Below are positions 54,615-64,000 of a DNA stretch of 64,000 nt, piece after piece (the first letter of the stretch is position 1; each line of letters begins with the position of its first letter). The notes under the pieces were generated by a model. It searched no databases. It saw only the letters and a list, made by a program, of their open reading frames with translations, and was not told the DNA's origin. Both the position numbers and the translations under genes were made by a program. The DNA is from VFMC01 sp963791635 (GTDB lineage: Bacteria > Actinomycetota > Acidimicrobiia > Acidimicrobiales > Ilumatobacteraceae), in contig CAWBTC010000017.1 of assembly GCA_963791635.1 (NCBI GenBank), forward strand, positions 806,001 to 870,000, given 5' to 3'.

Positions 54615-56251
54615 GGTCACCTCCACGTGGCGTCCCCCGTCGGTCGAGGAGCTCGACGCCGACGAGCACCACCGTCGTGACCGTCGCGAGCACGAGTGCC
54701 AATGCGGACGCCTGGGCCCGTGGCACGTCGCCGGCACGGGCGAGCAGGCGGGCGATCACCACCGGGAGGGTCTCGTCGCCGGTGCGACTCAGGAACGTCG
54801 TGGCACCGAACTCGCCGAGCGACACCGCAGCGGCGAAGCAGGCGCCGACGAGGAGCGGTCGCCGAAGGAGGCGCACGTCGATCTCCCACCAGGCCCGCAC
54901 TGGGGAAGCGCCGAGCGTCGCGGCTGCCTCGCGCCAGCCGGCGGGGCGGGCGCGCAGCACGGGCAGCGCGGCACGCACCACGAACGGCACCGCCACGAGC
55001 GCGTGGCCGACGGCGACGAGCCACGGTTCGGATCGCCAGTCAACGGGTGCATGGTCGAAGGTGATGAGCATGCCGAACCCGATGGTGACCGCCGACGTGC
55101 CGAGCGGCAACATCGAGCCGACGTCGAGGAGCCGCCCGCCGGCACGTGCCGAACCGATCGCGAGCGCGGCGAGGGCGCCGATCGTCACTGCGAGCACCGT
55201 CGCCAGTGCCGCGGCGCGCAGTGACGCGCGCAACCGCGGCGAACGCGTCGATGCCGAGGTCGGCACCCCGCCGGGCGGGAGCGTGACCGAATCGCCACGC
55301 GGCGAGCGACCAGTGCCCACCCGGTCGCAGCGACGACACGGCCAGCGCTGCGAGCGGCGCGACGACCAGCGCAGTCGTGATGCCCGCGCCAGCGCCGACG
55401 GCGAATCGGGCTCGTGCAGTGCGGGGGCGCGCAGCGGGTTGCACATTGAGCCCGAGCGACACGGTTGCGCGGCGCTGCGTGCGCACGGTGATGCTGACCA
55501 TCGCCGCCAGCAGCACGAGCTGCAGCAACGACAGCACTGCGGCACCACCGATGTCGCCGAGCTGGGTGGAGCGACGCGCGATCTCCACCTCGATCGTGGC
55601 CCGGGCGGGACCGCCCAGGATCTGCACGACGCCGAACGACGTGAACGTGAACAGAAATGCAATCGATCCGGCCGCCAGGAGCGCCGGGCGCAGCAGCGGC
55701 AATGTGACCTCACGAGTGGCGCGCCAGGGGCCGGCACCGAGGACGCGTGCGGCCGCAACCAGGTCAGCGGGCAGCTGTGACCACACGCCACCCACGACAC
55801 GCACGACGACGGCGACGTTGAAGAAGACGTGGGCGAGCACCACTGCGAGCGCCGAGGTCTCCAACGCGTCAGGCAGGAGGGCGATGAAGGCGGCGCCGAC
55901 CACGACGGTCGGCAGGAGGAAGGGCACGGTGAGCAGCGCAGTCAGAACCCGCCGTCCGGGGAAGTCCCATCTGGCGACCAGGAACGCCGGCAGGACGCCG
56001 GCGACGAGCGTCGCGACGGTGCTGAGCACAGCCTGCCAGCACGTGAACCACAGCACTTGGGCGAGCCCTGGTCGCCGCAAGGTGTTCGCGATCGCAGCAC
56101 CGTCCACCACCTCGGCAACGAGGGTGACGAACGGCCACGCGTAGAACACGGCCAGGAACGAGAGCGGGAGCGCGAGCAGCGCGGCGCGCGCCGCCAGCGG
56201 CAGCGCAAGACCCGTGGGCAGCCGACTCAGCGCAGGACGATCTGCGTCCAC
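54598..56251 (-). CDS. thiP: thiamine ABC transporter permease (ThiP-like, one frameshift)
   Basis: About 550 aa restored, two fused permease units of six TM helices each, as in ThiP/FbpB. Each unit has a cytoplasmic EAA loop (ARVLGAGPWRATREVTLPLLRPALL and AATLGASPVRAWWEIDVRLLRRPLL). The frame breaks at about 55231-55236 just before RASLRAAALATVLAV. The start is uncertain: GTG 56251 has GGTGGA just upstream, GTG 56263 is the alternative. Overlaps thiB by about 25 bp. Confidence 0.85.
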
Positions 56252-57316
56252 GCGTCCACCCACGTCTCACGGTTGGTGTCGATGTCTCGCGGCGTGAGGG
56301 TGAGCGGAGCCTCGACGACGGTGGCGAACTCGGTGAACTCGGGTGGCAGCGCGACGTCGGTACGTGCTGGCCACACGAACAGGTTGAGCGCGACCTCCTG
56401 TTGGAACGATGCCGAGGCGAGGAAGTCGACGAGCCGCTGGGCTTGGTCCGGGTGATCGGTGCCCGCCAGCACGCCGGCGAACTCCACCTGGCGGAAGCAC
56501 GTCTCGGACATCACCGAGGTGGGGGCATCGTCGCGTGGTGGGTCGGCGAAGATCACCTCGGCCGGCGGGCTGCTGGCATAGCTCACCACCAGTGGACGAG
56601 GACCGTTGCCGCTCGAACCGCTGAAGCTCTCGTAGTACGCCGTCGTCCACGAGTCGACGACCTCCACCCCGTTGTCCCGGAGCCCGGTCCAGTACTGCTG
56701 CCAGCCGTCGGCACCGAACTGGGCCACGGTGGCGAGCAAGAACGCGAGTCCAGGCGACGACGAGGCGGGGTTCTGCACCGTCAGCAGATCGGCGTAGGCA
56801 GGGTCGACGAGATCGGCGAAGGTGGTCGGCGGCGCGAGGCCCTGCTCCGCGAACCACTCGAGGTCGGTGTTCACGCACACATCGCCGAAGTCGACCGGGG
56901 TCAGCTCGCCACTCGGCACGAGCTCGGTGAGGTCGGGATCGATCGCTGCCAACTCGGTGCTCAGGTACGGCTCGAACGCCGGGAGTGCACGTGACAGGAG
57001 CGTGTTGTCGACGCCCCACATCACGTCGCCTTCGGGGTTTCCTGCGGTGAGGACTGCCTTGCTCACCATCGTGCCGGTGTCGCCGGCGATCACGAGCTCC
57101 ACATCGATTCCCGTCTCGGCGGTGAACGACGCGAGCGCGTCGTTCAGGCTGGTGCCCTCGGCGGGGAACGAGTCGTAGGCAACGAGAGAGATGGTGACCG
57201 GATCGCGCGATCGTCGATCCCTCGCTGCAGGCGGTGATGATGAGCACCACTGCGATGGCGAGCGCGGATCTGCGCCCGAGGGATCTGGTGCGAGCGCGAC
57301 CGTGACGGGCGATCAT
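56227..57316 (-). CDS. thiB: thiamine ABC transporter substrate-binding lipoprotein (ThiB-like, one frameshift)
   Basis: About 362 aa restored. The lipoprotein signal MIARHGRARTRSLGRRSALAI... ends in the lipobox IITAC near residue 28. The type 2 periplasmic binding domain follows: DTGTMVSKAVLTAGNPEGDVMWGVDNTLLSRA and the thiamine-pocket-like WTTAYYESFSG ... SYASSPPAEVIF. An extra C at about 57210 separates the signal peptide frame from TISLVAYDSFPAEG. The ATG overlaps the thiN stop codon (ATGA). Confidence 0.85.
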
Positions 57317-58041
57317 GAGCGCTCCCGGGGGGACCTGGGGGACCTGGGGGAGGGATCGTCCGGGAGGTGTTCGGGACGAGGGACGATGACGGTGAGGACA
57401 CCATCGACGGTGAAGATGTGGACAGGGTGCCCGAGCGATTCGTTGCTGATCCCGCGGGTGCTGCCGATTCGGAGTTCCGCGTCCTCGAGCGGCCATCGGG
57501 CAGCGTGCACGTCGATGCCACGACAGGTGCCGTGCAGCGAGACGAGCGAGAACACGTGGCCATCGGCGAGGTCGAGGGTGACGGCGTGCCCAGGGTGGAG
57601 CACGTGCAGCGTGCTCGCCCCGAGGTGCGCAGTGATCGATCGCAGCGGGACGAGCGATGCATCGCCGAGTGCCACCACCGTCCCGAGCAGGTGGTCGAAG
57701 CGGTCGATGCCGGTGCCGCCGAACACGACGAGGTGATCGGCGCCGAGGGTGACGGCTCGGGCGAGGGCGAGGGCGGTGTCGGTGGCGTCCTTGTCGGCGG
57801 GGTGCCGTTCGACGGTCACCTCGTTCGACTCGGCCCACAGCACACCCTCGAGGCTGATGCTGTCGAGATCGCCGACGAGGTGCGTGGGCACGAAGCCTGC
57901 GGCAAGGGCAACATCGAGACCGCTGTCAGCAGCGATCACGAGGTCGTAGGTGCAGTCGGGAGCACGGACGGGTCCACCTCCGATGACCACTGCGACGCTG
58001 AGGCCGTTGGTGCCGGAGGCACCGGAGCTCGCGGTTTTCAT
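57313..58041 (-). CDS. thiN: thiamine diphosphokinase
   Basis: 242 aa. Transfers pyrophosphate from ATP to thiamine, giving the active cofactor. Family motifs AADSGLDVALAAGFVPTHLVGDLDSIS, KDATDTALALARAV and the GGTGIDRFDHLLG loop are present. The C-terminal tail (PSPRSPRSPRERS) comes from a 9-bp repeat in the gene and is probably dispensable. First gene after the TPP riboswitch, coupled to thiB, so the operon imports thiamine and activates it. Confidence 0.9.
   Translation of the reverse strand: MKTASSGASGTNGLSVAVVIGGGPVRAPDCTYDLVIAADSGLDVALAAGFVPTHLVGDLDSISLEGVLWAESNEVTVERHPADKDATDTALALARAVTLGADHLVVFGGTGIDRFDHLLGTVVALGDASLVPLRSITAHLGASTLHVLHPGHAVTLDLADGHVFSLVSLHGTCRGIDVHAARWPLEDAELRIGSTRGISNESLGHPVHIFTVDGVLTVIVPRPEHLPDDPSPRSPRSPRERS
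57326..57350 (-). repeat. 9-bp repeat in the thiN 3' end
   Basis: CAGGTCCCC (gene strand) occurs twice in tandem plus partial copies just before the thiN stop codon and encodes the Ser-Pro-Arg repeat tail. Confidence 0.55.
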
Positions 58042-58045
58042 CTCA

Positions 58046-58130
58046 TCCCTCCGCTGGCATTACCCAGATCAGGTTCGAGGGTCGGTGGCGGTCGGCCACC
58101 CTCTCAGCCCGCCGTTCCCGCGAGCTCCCC
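58046..58130 (-). promoter_or_regulatory. TPP riboswitch (THI element)
   Basis: Minus-strand sequence shows the conserved TPP aptamer: GGGGAGC start (58124-58130), CTGAGAG at complement 58101-58107, AACCTGAT at complement 58068-58075, then GGGTAATGCCAGCGGAGGGA. The terminal GGAGGG lies 5 nt before the thiN ATG and doubles as the Shine-Dalgarno sequence, so ligand binding should hide it directly. Confidence 0.93.
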
Positions 58131-58153
58131 TGTGTGTTGTGTCGTCTCGCAGG

Positions 58154-59111
58154 CTAGCTCTCGGGGAGCAGGGGTGCATCCTCGGCCACGGTGGCCTCCC
58201 GGTCAGCCGCCGGGGTGCGGCGGCTCTGGCTGACGACGGCGGCGAGACCGATCAGCACCAGCGCCATGCCGAGGAGTTGGATCGAGCGGATGGTCTGGTC
58301 GAGGATCACGAATGCCCAGACGACGGCGAGCGCCGGCTGTGCGACCTGGAGGATGCTGATCGTCCCGACGGGCACGGTGTGCTGGGCATAGACGATGAAG
58401 CCATGTGCAGCCGTGCCGGTCATCACCGCCAACAGCAGGACGTAGGGGATCGAGTGCACGGTGAGCTCGTCGAGGTTGCCGCTGACCAACGCGATCGGGA
58501 ACACGGTCACCGATCCGATCATCATGACCGCGCAGAGGATCGCCGCGACCGACATCTCGGCACGGAGCCGCCGGCTCGTCAGCAGGTAGGTGGCCCACGA
58601 GAACATCGCCGTCACGATGATCAGGTTGCCGTTCCACGAGGCCACTCCGTTCGAGGGCACGTTGAAGAGCACCAGCATCAAGCCGGCGAACGACACCAGC
58701 CCGAACCACAAGGCGCGGGCGTTGATCCGCTCCTTGAACAGCAGCGCACCAGCAGGTACCAAGAGCACCGGCGTGAGTGCGCCGATGAACTCGGCGTTGG
58801 CGACGCTCGTCTTGGTGACACCTGTGAAGAACAACGTGATGTTGAGGCCGAACACGATGCCGGGCACGAGCGCCTTGCGCAGCTCGGCGCGGGAGATCCA
58901 GCGCCGCTCGGTGCCGCGCAGGATGACGGTCCACAAGCCCGTGGTCAGCACCATGCGGTAGAACGCCATCGTCGGGCCGGGGATGCCGGCCTTCTTCACG
59001 ATCGTCGAACCGAGGCTGAAGCAGACGACGGCGCCGCAGATCGCGAGCAGTCCGAGCGAACGCGCTCGATTGGGGACCGCGCCTCCCGGCGTCGGTGGCG
59101 GGGACGCTCAC
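58154..59111 (-). CDS. EamA/DMT-family permease (one frameshift)
   Basis: About 318 aa restored, ten TM helices, two EamA repeats. The main frame begins at VKKAGIPGPTMAFYRM. The missing first helix (LGLLAICGAVVCFSLGSTI) is encoded upstream in the same frame but has no start codon. The GTG at 59111 in the adjacent frame (MSVPATDAGG) joins it through one extra base at about 59083-59087. Exports metabolites or drugs; substrate unknown. Downstream of the TPP riboswitch promoter but not under its control. Confidence 0.8.
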
Positions 59112-59276
59112 GCGGTGGTACTTCGGCAGTCGAACGTTTCGATCGCGACACCCAGATGTGCCAAGGGCGCCGAGGTGGTCGCCTTCTTGCCGGCTTCGTT
59201 CACTCGTCTAGGTTGCCATGGAGCCACGTGATTCCACGAGAGGTGGGGCACGGTCGAGCTCACGGGGGAGTGCGCC

Positions 59277-60062
59277 ATGGGACTGCTGGATGGTCGGATC
59301 GCGTTGGTGTCCGGCGGTGGCCGAGGCATCGGACGCGGCATCAGCGAACTGCTGGCTGCCGAGGGTGCTGCGATCGCGGTGAACTACCGCAAGGACCGAG
59401 AGGCCGCCGCTGACACGGTCGCCTCGATCGAGGCCGCCGGTGGGGTCGCCCGCGCGTACGAGGCATCGGTGGACGACCCCGTGGCGTGTGCCTCGATGGT
59501 CGAGGCAGTCGTGGCCGACCTCGGCGGGCTCGACACCCTGATCTGCAACGCCGGAATCGCCTCGCGCGGCCGTGCGGTGGCCGACACCGATCCCGAGGAG
59601 ATGATCCGGGTCGTCGCCACCCACGCCTTCGGTCCGCACCACCTGTCGCGGGCTGCGCTGCCACACATCAGGGCCCGCGCGGCCGGCAGCGTCGGTCGTG
59701 GCGACATCGTGATGATCTCGTCGGTCGCCACGTCTTCGATGGGCGCCAACGGTGCGCCGTACAACATGGGCAAGGCGGCGATGGAGGCCCTGGCGTTCAC
59801 CTTGGCCAAGGAGGAGCGGCCACACGGGATCCACGTCAACGTGGTGGCGCCTGGCCTGGTGGAGACCGACATGGGCGTTCGTTTGGCGCGGGCGTTCACC
59901 GGCAACCGCGACATGCCCGACCTCCGAGCCCTCGACGCAGGATCGCCGTTCGGTCGGGTGTGCCAGCCCCTCGACGTGGCCAACGTGGTGCTCTGGCTCT
60001 GCAGCCCCGGCTCGGGGTACGTGACCGGTCAGCGCATCGAGTGCAACGGTGGCGGTGCCTGA
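59277..60062 (+). CDS. SDR-family oxidoreductase, FabG-like
   Basis: 261 aa. Classical short-chain dehydrogenase: nucleotide loop SGGGRGIGRG, NAG motif in LICNAGIASRG, catalytic Ser in ISSVATSSMG and Y-N-M-G-K. An Arg after the second strand (NYRKDREAA) suggests NADPH. Similar to 3-oxoacyl-ACP reductases, though the physiological substrate is not evident. ATG follows GGGGGAG. Downstream is a long minisatellite-like stretch. Confidence 0.85.
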   Translation: MGLLDGRIALVSGGGRGIGRGISELLAAEGAAIAVNYRKDREAAADTVASIEAAGGVARAYEASVDDPVACASMVEAVVADLGGLDTLICNAGIASRGRAVADTDPEEMIRVVATHAFGPHHLSRAALPHIRARAAGSVGRGDIVMISSVATSSMGANGAPYNMGKAAMEALAFTLAKEERPHGIHVNVVAPGLVETDMGVRLARAFTGNRDMPDLRALDAGSPFGRVCQPLDVANVVLWLCSPGSGYVTGQRIECNGGGA

Positions 60063-60070
60063 CCCGTTCT

Positions 60071-60184
60071 CGACCAGGTGGGGTCCGACCAGGTGGGGTC
60101 CGACCGGATTGGGCGCCGGACGTGCTTGGGGGCCGACCGGATTGGGGCGCGACCGGACGTGCACCCGGCCGGACGTGCACCCGA
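60071..60184. repeat. imperfect minisatellite between the SDR and NfuA genes
   Basis: Two exact 15-bp units CGACCAGGTGGGGTC (60071-60085, 60086-60100) pass into related units CGACCGGATTGGG (60101 and 60134) and GGACGTGCACCCGG/A (near 60154 and 60170). The interval between the SDR stop and the nfuA promoter is filled almost completely by them. Confidence 0.7.
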
Positions 60185-60204
60185 CGTCCACGCCGCCTCA
60201 CCGG

Positions 60205-60210
60205 TAGCCT
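60205..60210 (+). promoter_or_regulatory. -10 box of a leaderless promoter for the NfuA-like gene
   Basis: TAGCCT ends 7 nt before the GTG at 60218, without a Shine-Dalgarno sequence. Confidence 0.5.
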
Positions 60211-60217
60211 GCTCTTC

Positions 60218-60865
60218 GTGAGCCCCCTCGCCCCCGAGACCGACACGACCACGAGCACCCTCATCATCTCGGTCACTGCCGAGGCGCACGCCGAGCTGGT
60301 GCAACTGCGCGATGAGGAGCCCGACGGGGATCGCCTGGGCCTCCGGCTCGAGATCGTCAGCGGTGCGGGCGAGGACTTCCGGTACGACCTCAGCTTCGAC
60401 GTCGTCACCAAGGCTGCCTTCACCGACGAGGTGCGCACCCATGTCAGCGCCGCCGGGGCCGAGCTCAAGGTGATCGTGCCGGCCAAGGATCTCGACTCGC
60501 TGCAAGGCGCAGTGCTCGACCGAAGTGACAGCCAGGGTCTCGTGATCCGCAACCCGAACAAGCCCCAGGTGCCGACGATCGAGGGTCTCACCCGCGACGA
60601 CGCGTTGAGTGCCGAGGTCGAGGCCGTGGTCGCCGGTGAGGTCAACCCTGCGCTCGCCGCACACGGCGGATTCGTCACGTACGTGGGCCATGACGGCGAA
60701 GGAACCGCCTACCTCACCATGGGTGGCGGTTGCCACGGTTGCTCGATGAGCCGGATGACCATGCTCGACGGCGTGCAGACCATGCTCGTCGAGCAGGTTG
60801 GCGGCATCGAGCGGGTGAAGGATCTCACCGACCACGCGAGCGGCGAGAACCCCTTCTATCACTGA
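60218..60865 (+). CDS. nfuA: NfuA-like Fe-S cluster carrier
   Basis: 215 aa. An A-type (HesB/IscA-like) N-terminal domain lacking its cysteines (residues about 15-115) is fused to a NifU C-terminal domain (about 130-205) with the cluster-binding C-x-x-C in GGGCHGCSMSRMTM. It should carry a [4Fe-4S] cluster to apoproteins such as dehydratases. IlvD in this window has its own cluster and could be a client, which is inference. Leaderless GTG start. Confidence 0.88.
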   Translation: MSPLAPETDTTTSTLIISVTAEAHAELVQLRDEEPDGDRLGLRLEIVSGAGEDFRYDLSFDVVTKAAFTDEVRTHVSAAGAELKVIVPAKDLDSLQGAVLDRSDSQGLVIRNPNKPQVPTIEGLTRDDALSAEVEAVVAGEVNPALAAHGGFVTYVGHDGEGTAYLTMGGGCHGCSMSRMTMLDGVQTMLVEQVGGIERVKDLTDHASGENPFYH

Positions 60866-60903
60866 CCCCTCGAGGCTCGTGCGCTCGACTCGGGACAGCC
60901 GGC

Positions 60904-63430
60904 TCAGCGGGAAGCGCGCACCTCGATGGTCTCGGCAGTCGGGTCGGCGGCGATCTGGCCCGGTGTGTATCGAACCTCACGAAGTGAGCCACGCGTGTAG
61001 ATCTCGGTCTGCGACATGAAGTCGGGATCACGCGTCTCGTCGGGCTGTCCGTACGTGAGAACGGCCCGCGCGACTCGGGCCGTCGGGTCCGTAGGCGACC
61101 ACCATCATGAAGCTGTTCCCTGTGCTGATCGGGTAGCGACCTTCGCGCGTCGTGAGGACGTCATCCCGCTCGCCCGGATCACCCTCGGGACCGAAGGTGT
61201 TGCCGCCAGAACAGCAGCCGACGATGCTGGCCGTGCCGTCGGTGTTGGTTCCTCCGGGGATCGAGATCGCATCGTCGACATCGCGCCCGTCGACCTGCAG
61301 ATCGCCCAGCGGGGTGTCGATCGCGATGCCATCCGCCGTCATCGCCTTGGAGGCGACACCGAGGTTCTGCAGGAGGTCGACGTCGCGCCGGTCGTTGACG
61401 GTGTTCGGTGTGCCCACCGGATCGCTCGGATCGAACGGGTTGCGATAGAGGGCACCGGCATCGATCCGGTCGGTGCGGGAGAACAGGGCCAGGTACTCGC
61501 GCCACAGCACGGCCCCGCGGGCATCGCTGGTGTACCGACCGTCCCACCCCGCCAGCGTCGCGCATGCCGGAGCGATGTCGTACGGCTTGCCATCCACGAG
61601 CACGAGCGTGGTACGCGCACAGGCCGCGAGGACGCCGGGGAGCAGCAGCTCTGCGTGCAGCGACCGCTGCGACATGATCGCCGCCTCCACCTCGGCAGCA
61701 GAGAGCAGGCCGTCCTCGCCTCGCACGGCAGGATCGGTGAGCAGGATCGCGTTCATCCGGGTGCGTGCGCTCTGAGGGACACCCTCCGGTCCGGTCAGCG
61801 GCGAGTGGCCGGTGATGAGCTGCGCGGGGTTGGCCAGCCAGTGCGAGTCGTTGGCGTTGAACACGAAGTCGGCCCGCTCCAGCTGTGGCTGTTGCGAGAA
61901 TGCCAGGATGCCTGGCCGCGTGGCCTCTGGGTCGTCGATCCACTCGTTCGCCGGGTTCGACCCGTCGAGCAGCACCGCACCGTTCTGTCCCACCAACGCT
62001 GCCGTCGAACCCTCGATCGCGATCGATGCCTGCCAGGCGGCGATCGCCTCGAGCGACAGGTTGGGTGTGGCTGCCGCATCGGCGTACCAGGCGCGGCCGT
62101 CGGCAGAGGTGGCGATCGTGTTGACCCACGGGATCGCGTTCGCAGTGCGGTGCACATCGATGAACTCGTCGAGGCTCTGAGCGGTCGCCATGCCGAAGAA
62201 CTGCTCGAGGATGTCGGCATTGGTCAGGTTTGCGTCGCGATACGTGTAGGCCTTCTCGGCGGTCCAGCCGAAGGGCAGTTCGATCATCGGACCGAAGTGG
62301 CTCGCCCACATCGTGCGAGTCAACTCCTCCATCGACCCGTCGTCGGCCAGCACCTCGATCGTGATGTCGGTGGAGGTCATCGCTTTCGTCGTGTCGCCGT
62401 AGACGTAGCGCGTTGGATCGCCTGGTACCAGGCTCAGCTCGTAGAGCGTCATGCGGTTGCCGGCCGACACGGTGTGGGTCCAGGCGATCTGCTCGTTGAA
62501 ACCGATCAAGACGCCGGGCACACCCGACAGCGTCGCCCCGTAGACGTTCATCGATGCGTCGCTGGTCAGCGTGAGCTGGCTCTCCCACAGGCGCTTCTCG
62601 CCTTCCCACGGGAAGTGTGGGTTGGCGAGGAGCACGCCGCCGCCGGTCTCGCTGAGCTCTCGGCCGATCGCCCAGCCGTTCGAGCCGAGGCTCGTGGTGG
62701 TCGTGGCATCGGAGGCCGGCGGCTCCGCGGGTGGAGCGGTCTGGATCACGGTCGTGCCCGGCGGGGTCTCGGCAGTCGGCGGCTGGGCCGTAGCGATCGG
62801 ACCGATCAGCACGCCGCTCGAGGCGAACAGCACCACGTCGTTGAGGTAGGCGTAGAGGTCGGTGAGGGTGATCGGCTGCACCCACGGCTCGCCCTCGCAC
62901 CAGCCGTTCGGACCCTCGTCGTCGAGTTCGGCGTTGAACCCGTCGACGTACCCCTGCACGAACTCGGCCAAGTCGTCGGGCTGGTCGGCAAAGCGCTCGT
63001 CGGCCGAGTCGTGGAGGGCGAGGTGCCGGTAGGCCAGGTCGCTGTTCACGTTCGCGTCGTCGTCGCCCGCGCCGAACCACTTCGCCCGCTCGCCGCGCAC
63101 CTTGATCACCTGATCGATGAGCGTGCATGCGCGATCCTGGGCAAAGGCGTAGCCCTGGCCGAAGCCCAGACTGCCCCAGTCGTCGGCGACGATGTGGGCA
63201 ACGCCGTACTCGGTGCGGGTGATCGCAGCGACGTAGCCGGTGAACTCCGCGACGTCGGTCGTGACGGGCAGCGTCTCGACGGGTGCTGTGGTGGAATCGG
63301 GAACGGACTCGATGGTGGGCGCCGAGGTCGGCGCAGTCGAGCCGTCGCTCCCACTGCACGCGCCGACGAACAACGCGATCACGATCGTTGCGCCGATCAC
63401 CGTCATACGTCTGCTGGGCCGTCGTCGCAT
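60904..63430 (-). CDS. penicillin acylase-family (Ntn hydrolase) lipoprotein, one frameshift near the end
   Basis: About 842 aa restored. A lipoprotein signal ends in VGAC at about residue 25. The A-subunit segment contains RTEYGVAHIVADDW. A spacer follows, then the autoprocessing site LGSNGWAIG, where the Ser becomes the N-terminal nucleophile of the B subunit, and then ANPHFPWEG. Family members cleave amide-linked acyl groups (penicillins, acyl-homoserine lactones, acyl-amino acids). The frame breaks at about 61072-61080. The adjacent frame continues as AVLTYGQPDETRDPDFMSQ to a stop at 60904, the normal C-terminus. GGAGGACACC precedes the ATG. Confidence 0.87.
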
Positions 63431-63524
63431 GGTGTCCTCCGTGTGGGTGCCGGTTCCGTCCATGGCTCTCGCCACGGTAGATCCCCGGTCGGCGATCGCG
63501 TCGGATCTGGGTGCTGCGTGGGGA

Positions 63525-63530
63525 TAGTGT
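63525..63530 (+). promoter_or_regulatory. -10 box of a promoter for the HMG-CoA-synthase-like gene
   Basis: TAGTGT ends 8 nt before the ATG at 63539, consistent with a leaderless transcript. It is divergent from the acylase gene. Confidence 0.45.
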
Positions 63531-63538
63531 CCCGCGCG

Positions 63539-64000
63539 ATGTCAGGCATCGTGAGCTACGGGGCCTATGTGCCCTACTGGCGGCTGCAGCGCAGCGCGAT
63601 CAGCCGGCGCGCTCGGCAGTGGCGGCGGCACGGGCACGCGCAGCGTCGCCAGCTACGACGAGGACACCACCTCGATGGGCGTCGAGGCCGCGCGACGTGC
63701 GCTTGCGTGGGCGCCCGACGGCTACGTGCCCGTCGATCGTTGCCTTCGCCACCACGGTGCCCGCCTACCTCGACAAGACGAACGCCAACGCCATCCATGC
63801 CGCGCTCGCACTGCCGTCGTCGGCGGGTGCGGTCGACTCGTCGGCTCGGTGCGCTCGGCGAGCGGCGGCGCTGATGGTCGCCGAGTCTGCGGGACGGACT
63901 GGCCGTGATGTCCGACATCCGCACCGGCCTGCCCGGCGGGGCCGACGAGACCGAACGGCGGCGATGCTGCCGTGGCTCTGCGTCATGGGCGAGCGGCGAC
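63539..64000 (+). CDS. HMG-CoA synthase-like thiolase-superfamily protein, partial, frameshifted
   Basis: The gene continues past the window. The start MSGIVSYGAYVPYWRL is typical of hydroxymethylglutaryl-CoA synthase-family proteins (often with a DUF35/OB domain) of actinobacteria. It continues in other frames as ALGSGGGTGTRSVASYDEDTTSMGVEAARRAL and AFATTVPAYLDKTNANAIHAALALPSS, both family-like. Frame changes near 63617 and 63735 and at least one more near 63840-63880 are needed. The catalytic Cys region lies beyond the edge. The function could be in acyl-CoA condensation, unproven. Confidence 0.65.

Noticed and set aside
61016..63874. A 952-codon plus-strand open frame opposite the acylase gene
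   Set aside because: It is the antisense shadow of a gene with clear Ntn-hydrolase motifs and a lipoprotein signal.

Overview
The window comes from a high-GC Gram-positive bacterium (Actinomycetota). The signs are extreme GC bias at third codon positions, frequent GTG starts, many TAnnnT -10 boxes 6-9 nt before start codons (leaderless transcription), FHA and Ser/Thr-kinase signalling, a maleylpyruvate-isomerase/DinB-fold (mycothiol-type) protein, a WXG100-like protein and an actinobacterial-size SerC. The free-living, vitamin-salvaging, amino-acid-prototrophic gene set would fit a marine or freshwater Acidimicrobiia such as an Ilumatobacter relative, but that is inference. No rRNA, tRNA, IS element, prophage or CRISPR array was seen, so this looks like ordinary chromosome.

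Layout. 1-9.2 kb: secreted-protein fragment, N-carbamoyl amidase, VOC protein, PhyH dioxygenase, Eis-like acetyltransferase, MFS exporter, a PLP dehydratase and divergent ilvD. 9.2-14.6 kb: a translationally coupled FHA/HTH regulator and a 1616-aa kinase / degenerate cyclase / nSTAND / TM / WD40 protein. 15-18.7 kb: a peptide ABC importer without ATPases. 18.7-24.2 kb: cNMP-binding protein, DUF3054, flavin reductase, MTHFS, a second PLP dehydratase, inositol-phosphate synthase and small exported proteins. 24.2-29.3 kb: ilvBNC behind a Val/Ile/Leu-rich leader peptide and an attenuator, then metY. 29.5-38.2 kb: MMPL transporter, glycosyltransferase, PAC2, serC and two aminotransferases. 38.2-44.2 kb: a cobalamin block, cobO-cobU-cobT-cobS on the minus strand, divergent from a cobalamin riboswitch and btuFCD-like genes. 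44.3-53.9 kb: GT4 glycosyltransferase, zwf-gnd (pentose phosphate), mycothiol-type enzyme plus CopC-CopD fusion, WXG100-like protein plus partner, GNAT plus Gfo/Idh. 54-58.1 kb: thiamine block, TPP riboswitch-thiN-thiB-thiP-thiQ. 58.1-64 kb: EamA permease, SDR, NfuA-like Fe-S protein, penicillin-acylase lipoprotein and the start of an HMG-CoA-synthase-like gene.

Two features run through the whole window. First, at least twelve genes carry single-base frameshifts (16 or more events), including core genes such as ilvC and ino1. This looks like indel error in the assembly rather than gene decay, and coordinates of those genes are given as whole restored spans. Second, short tandem repeats (7-15 bp) sit repeatedly at gene ends, several with the stop codon inside the repeat unit.
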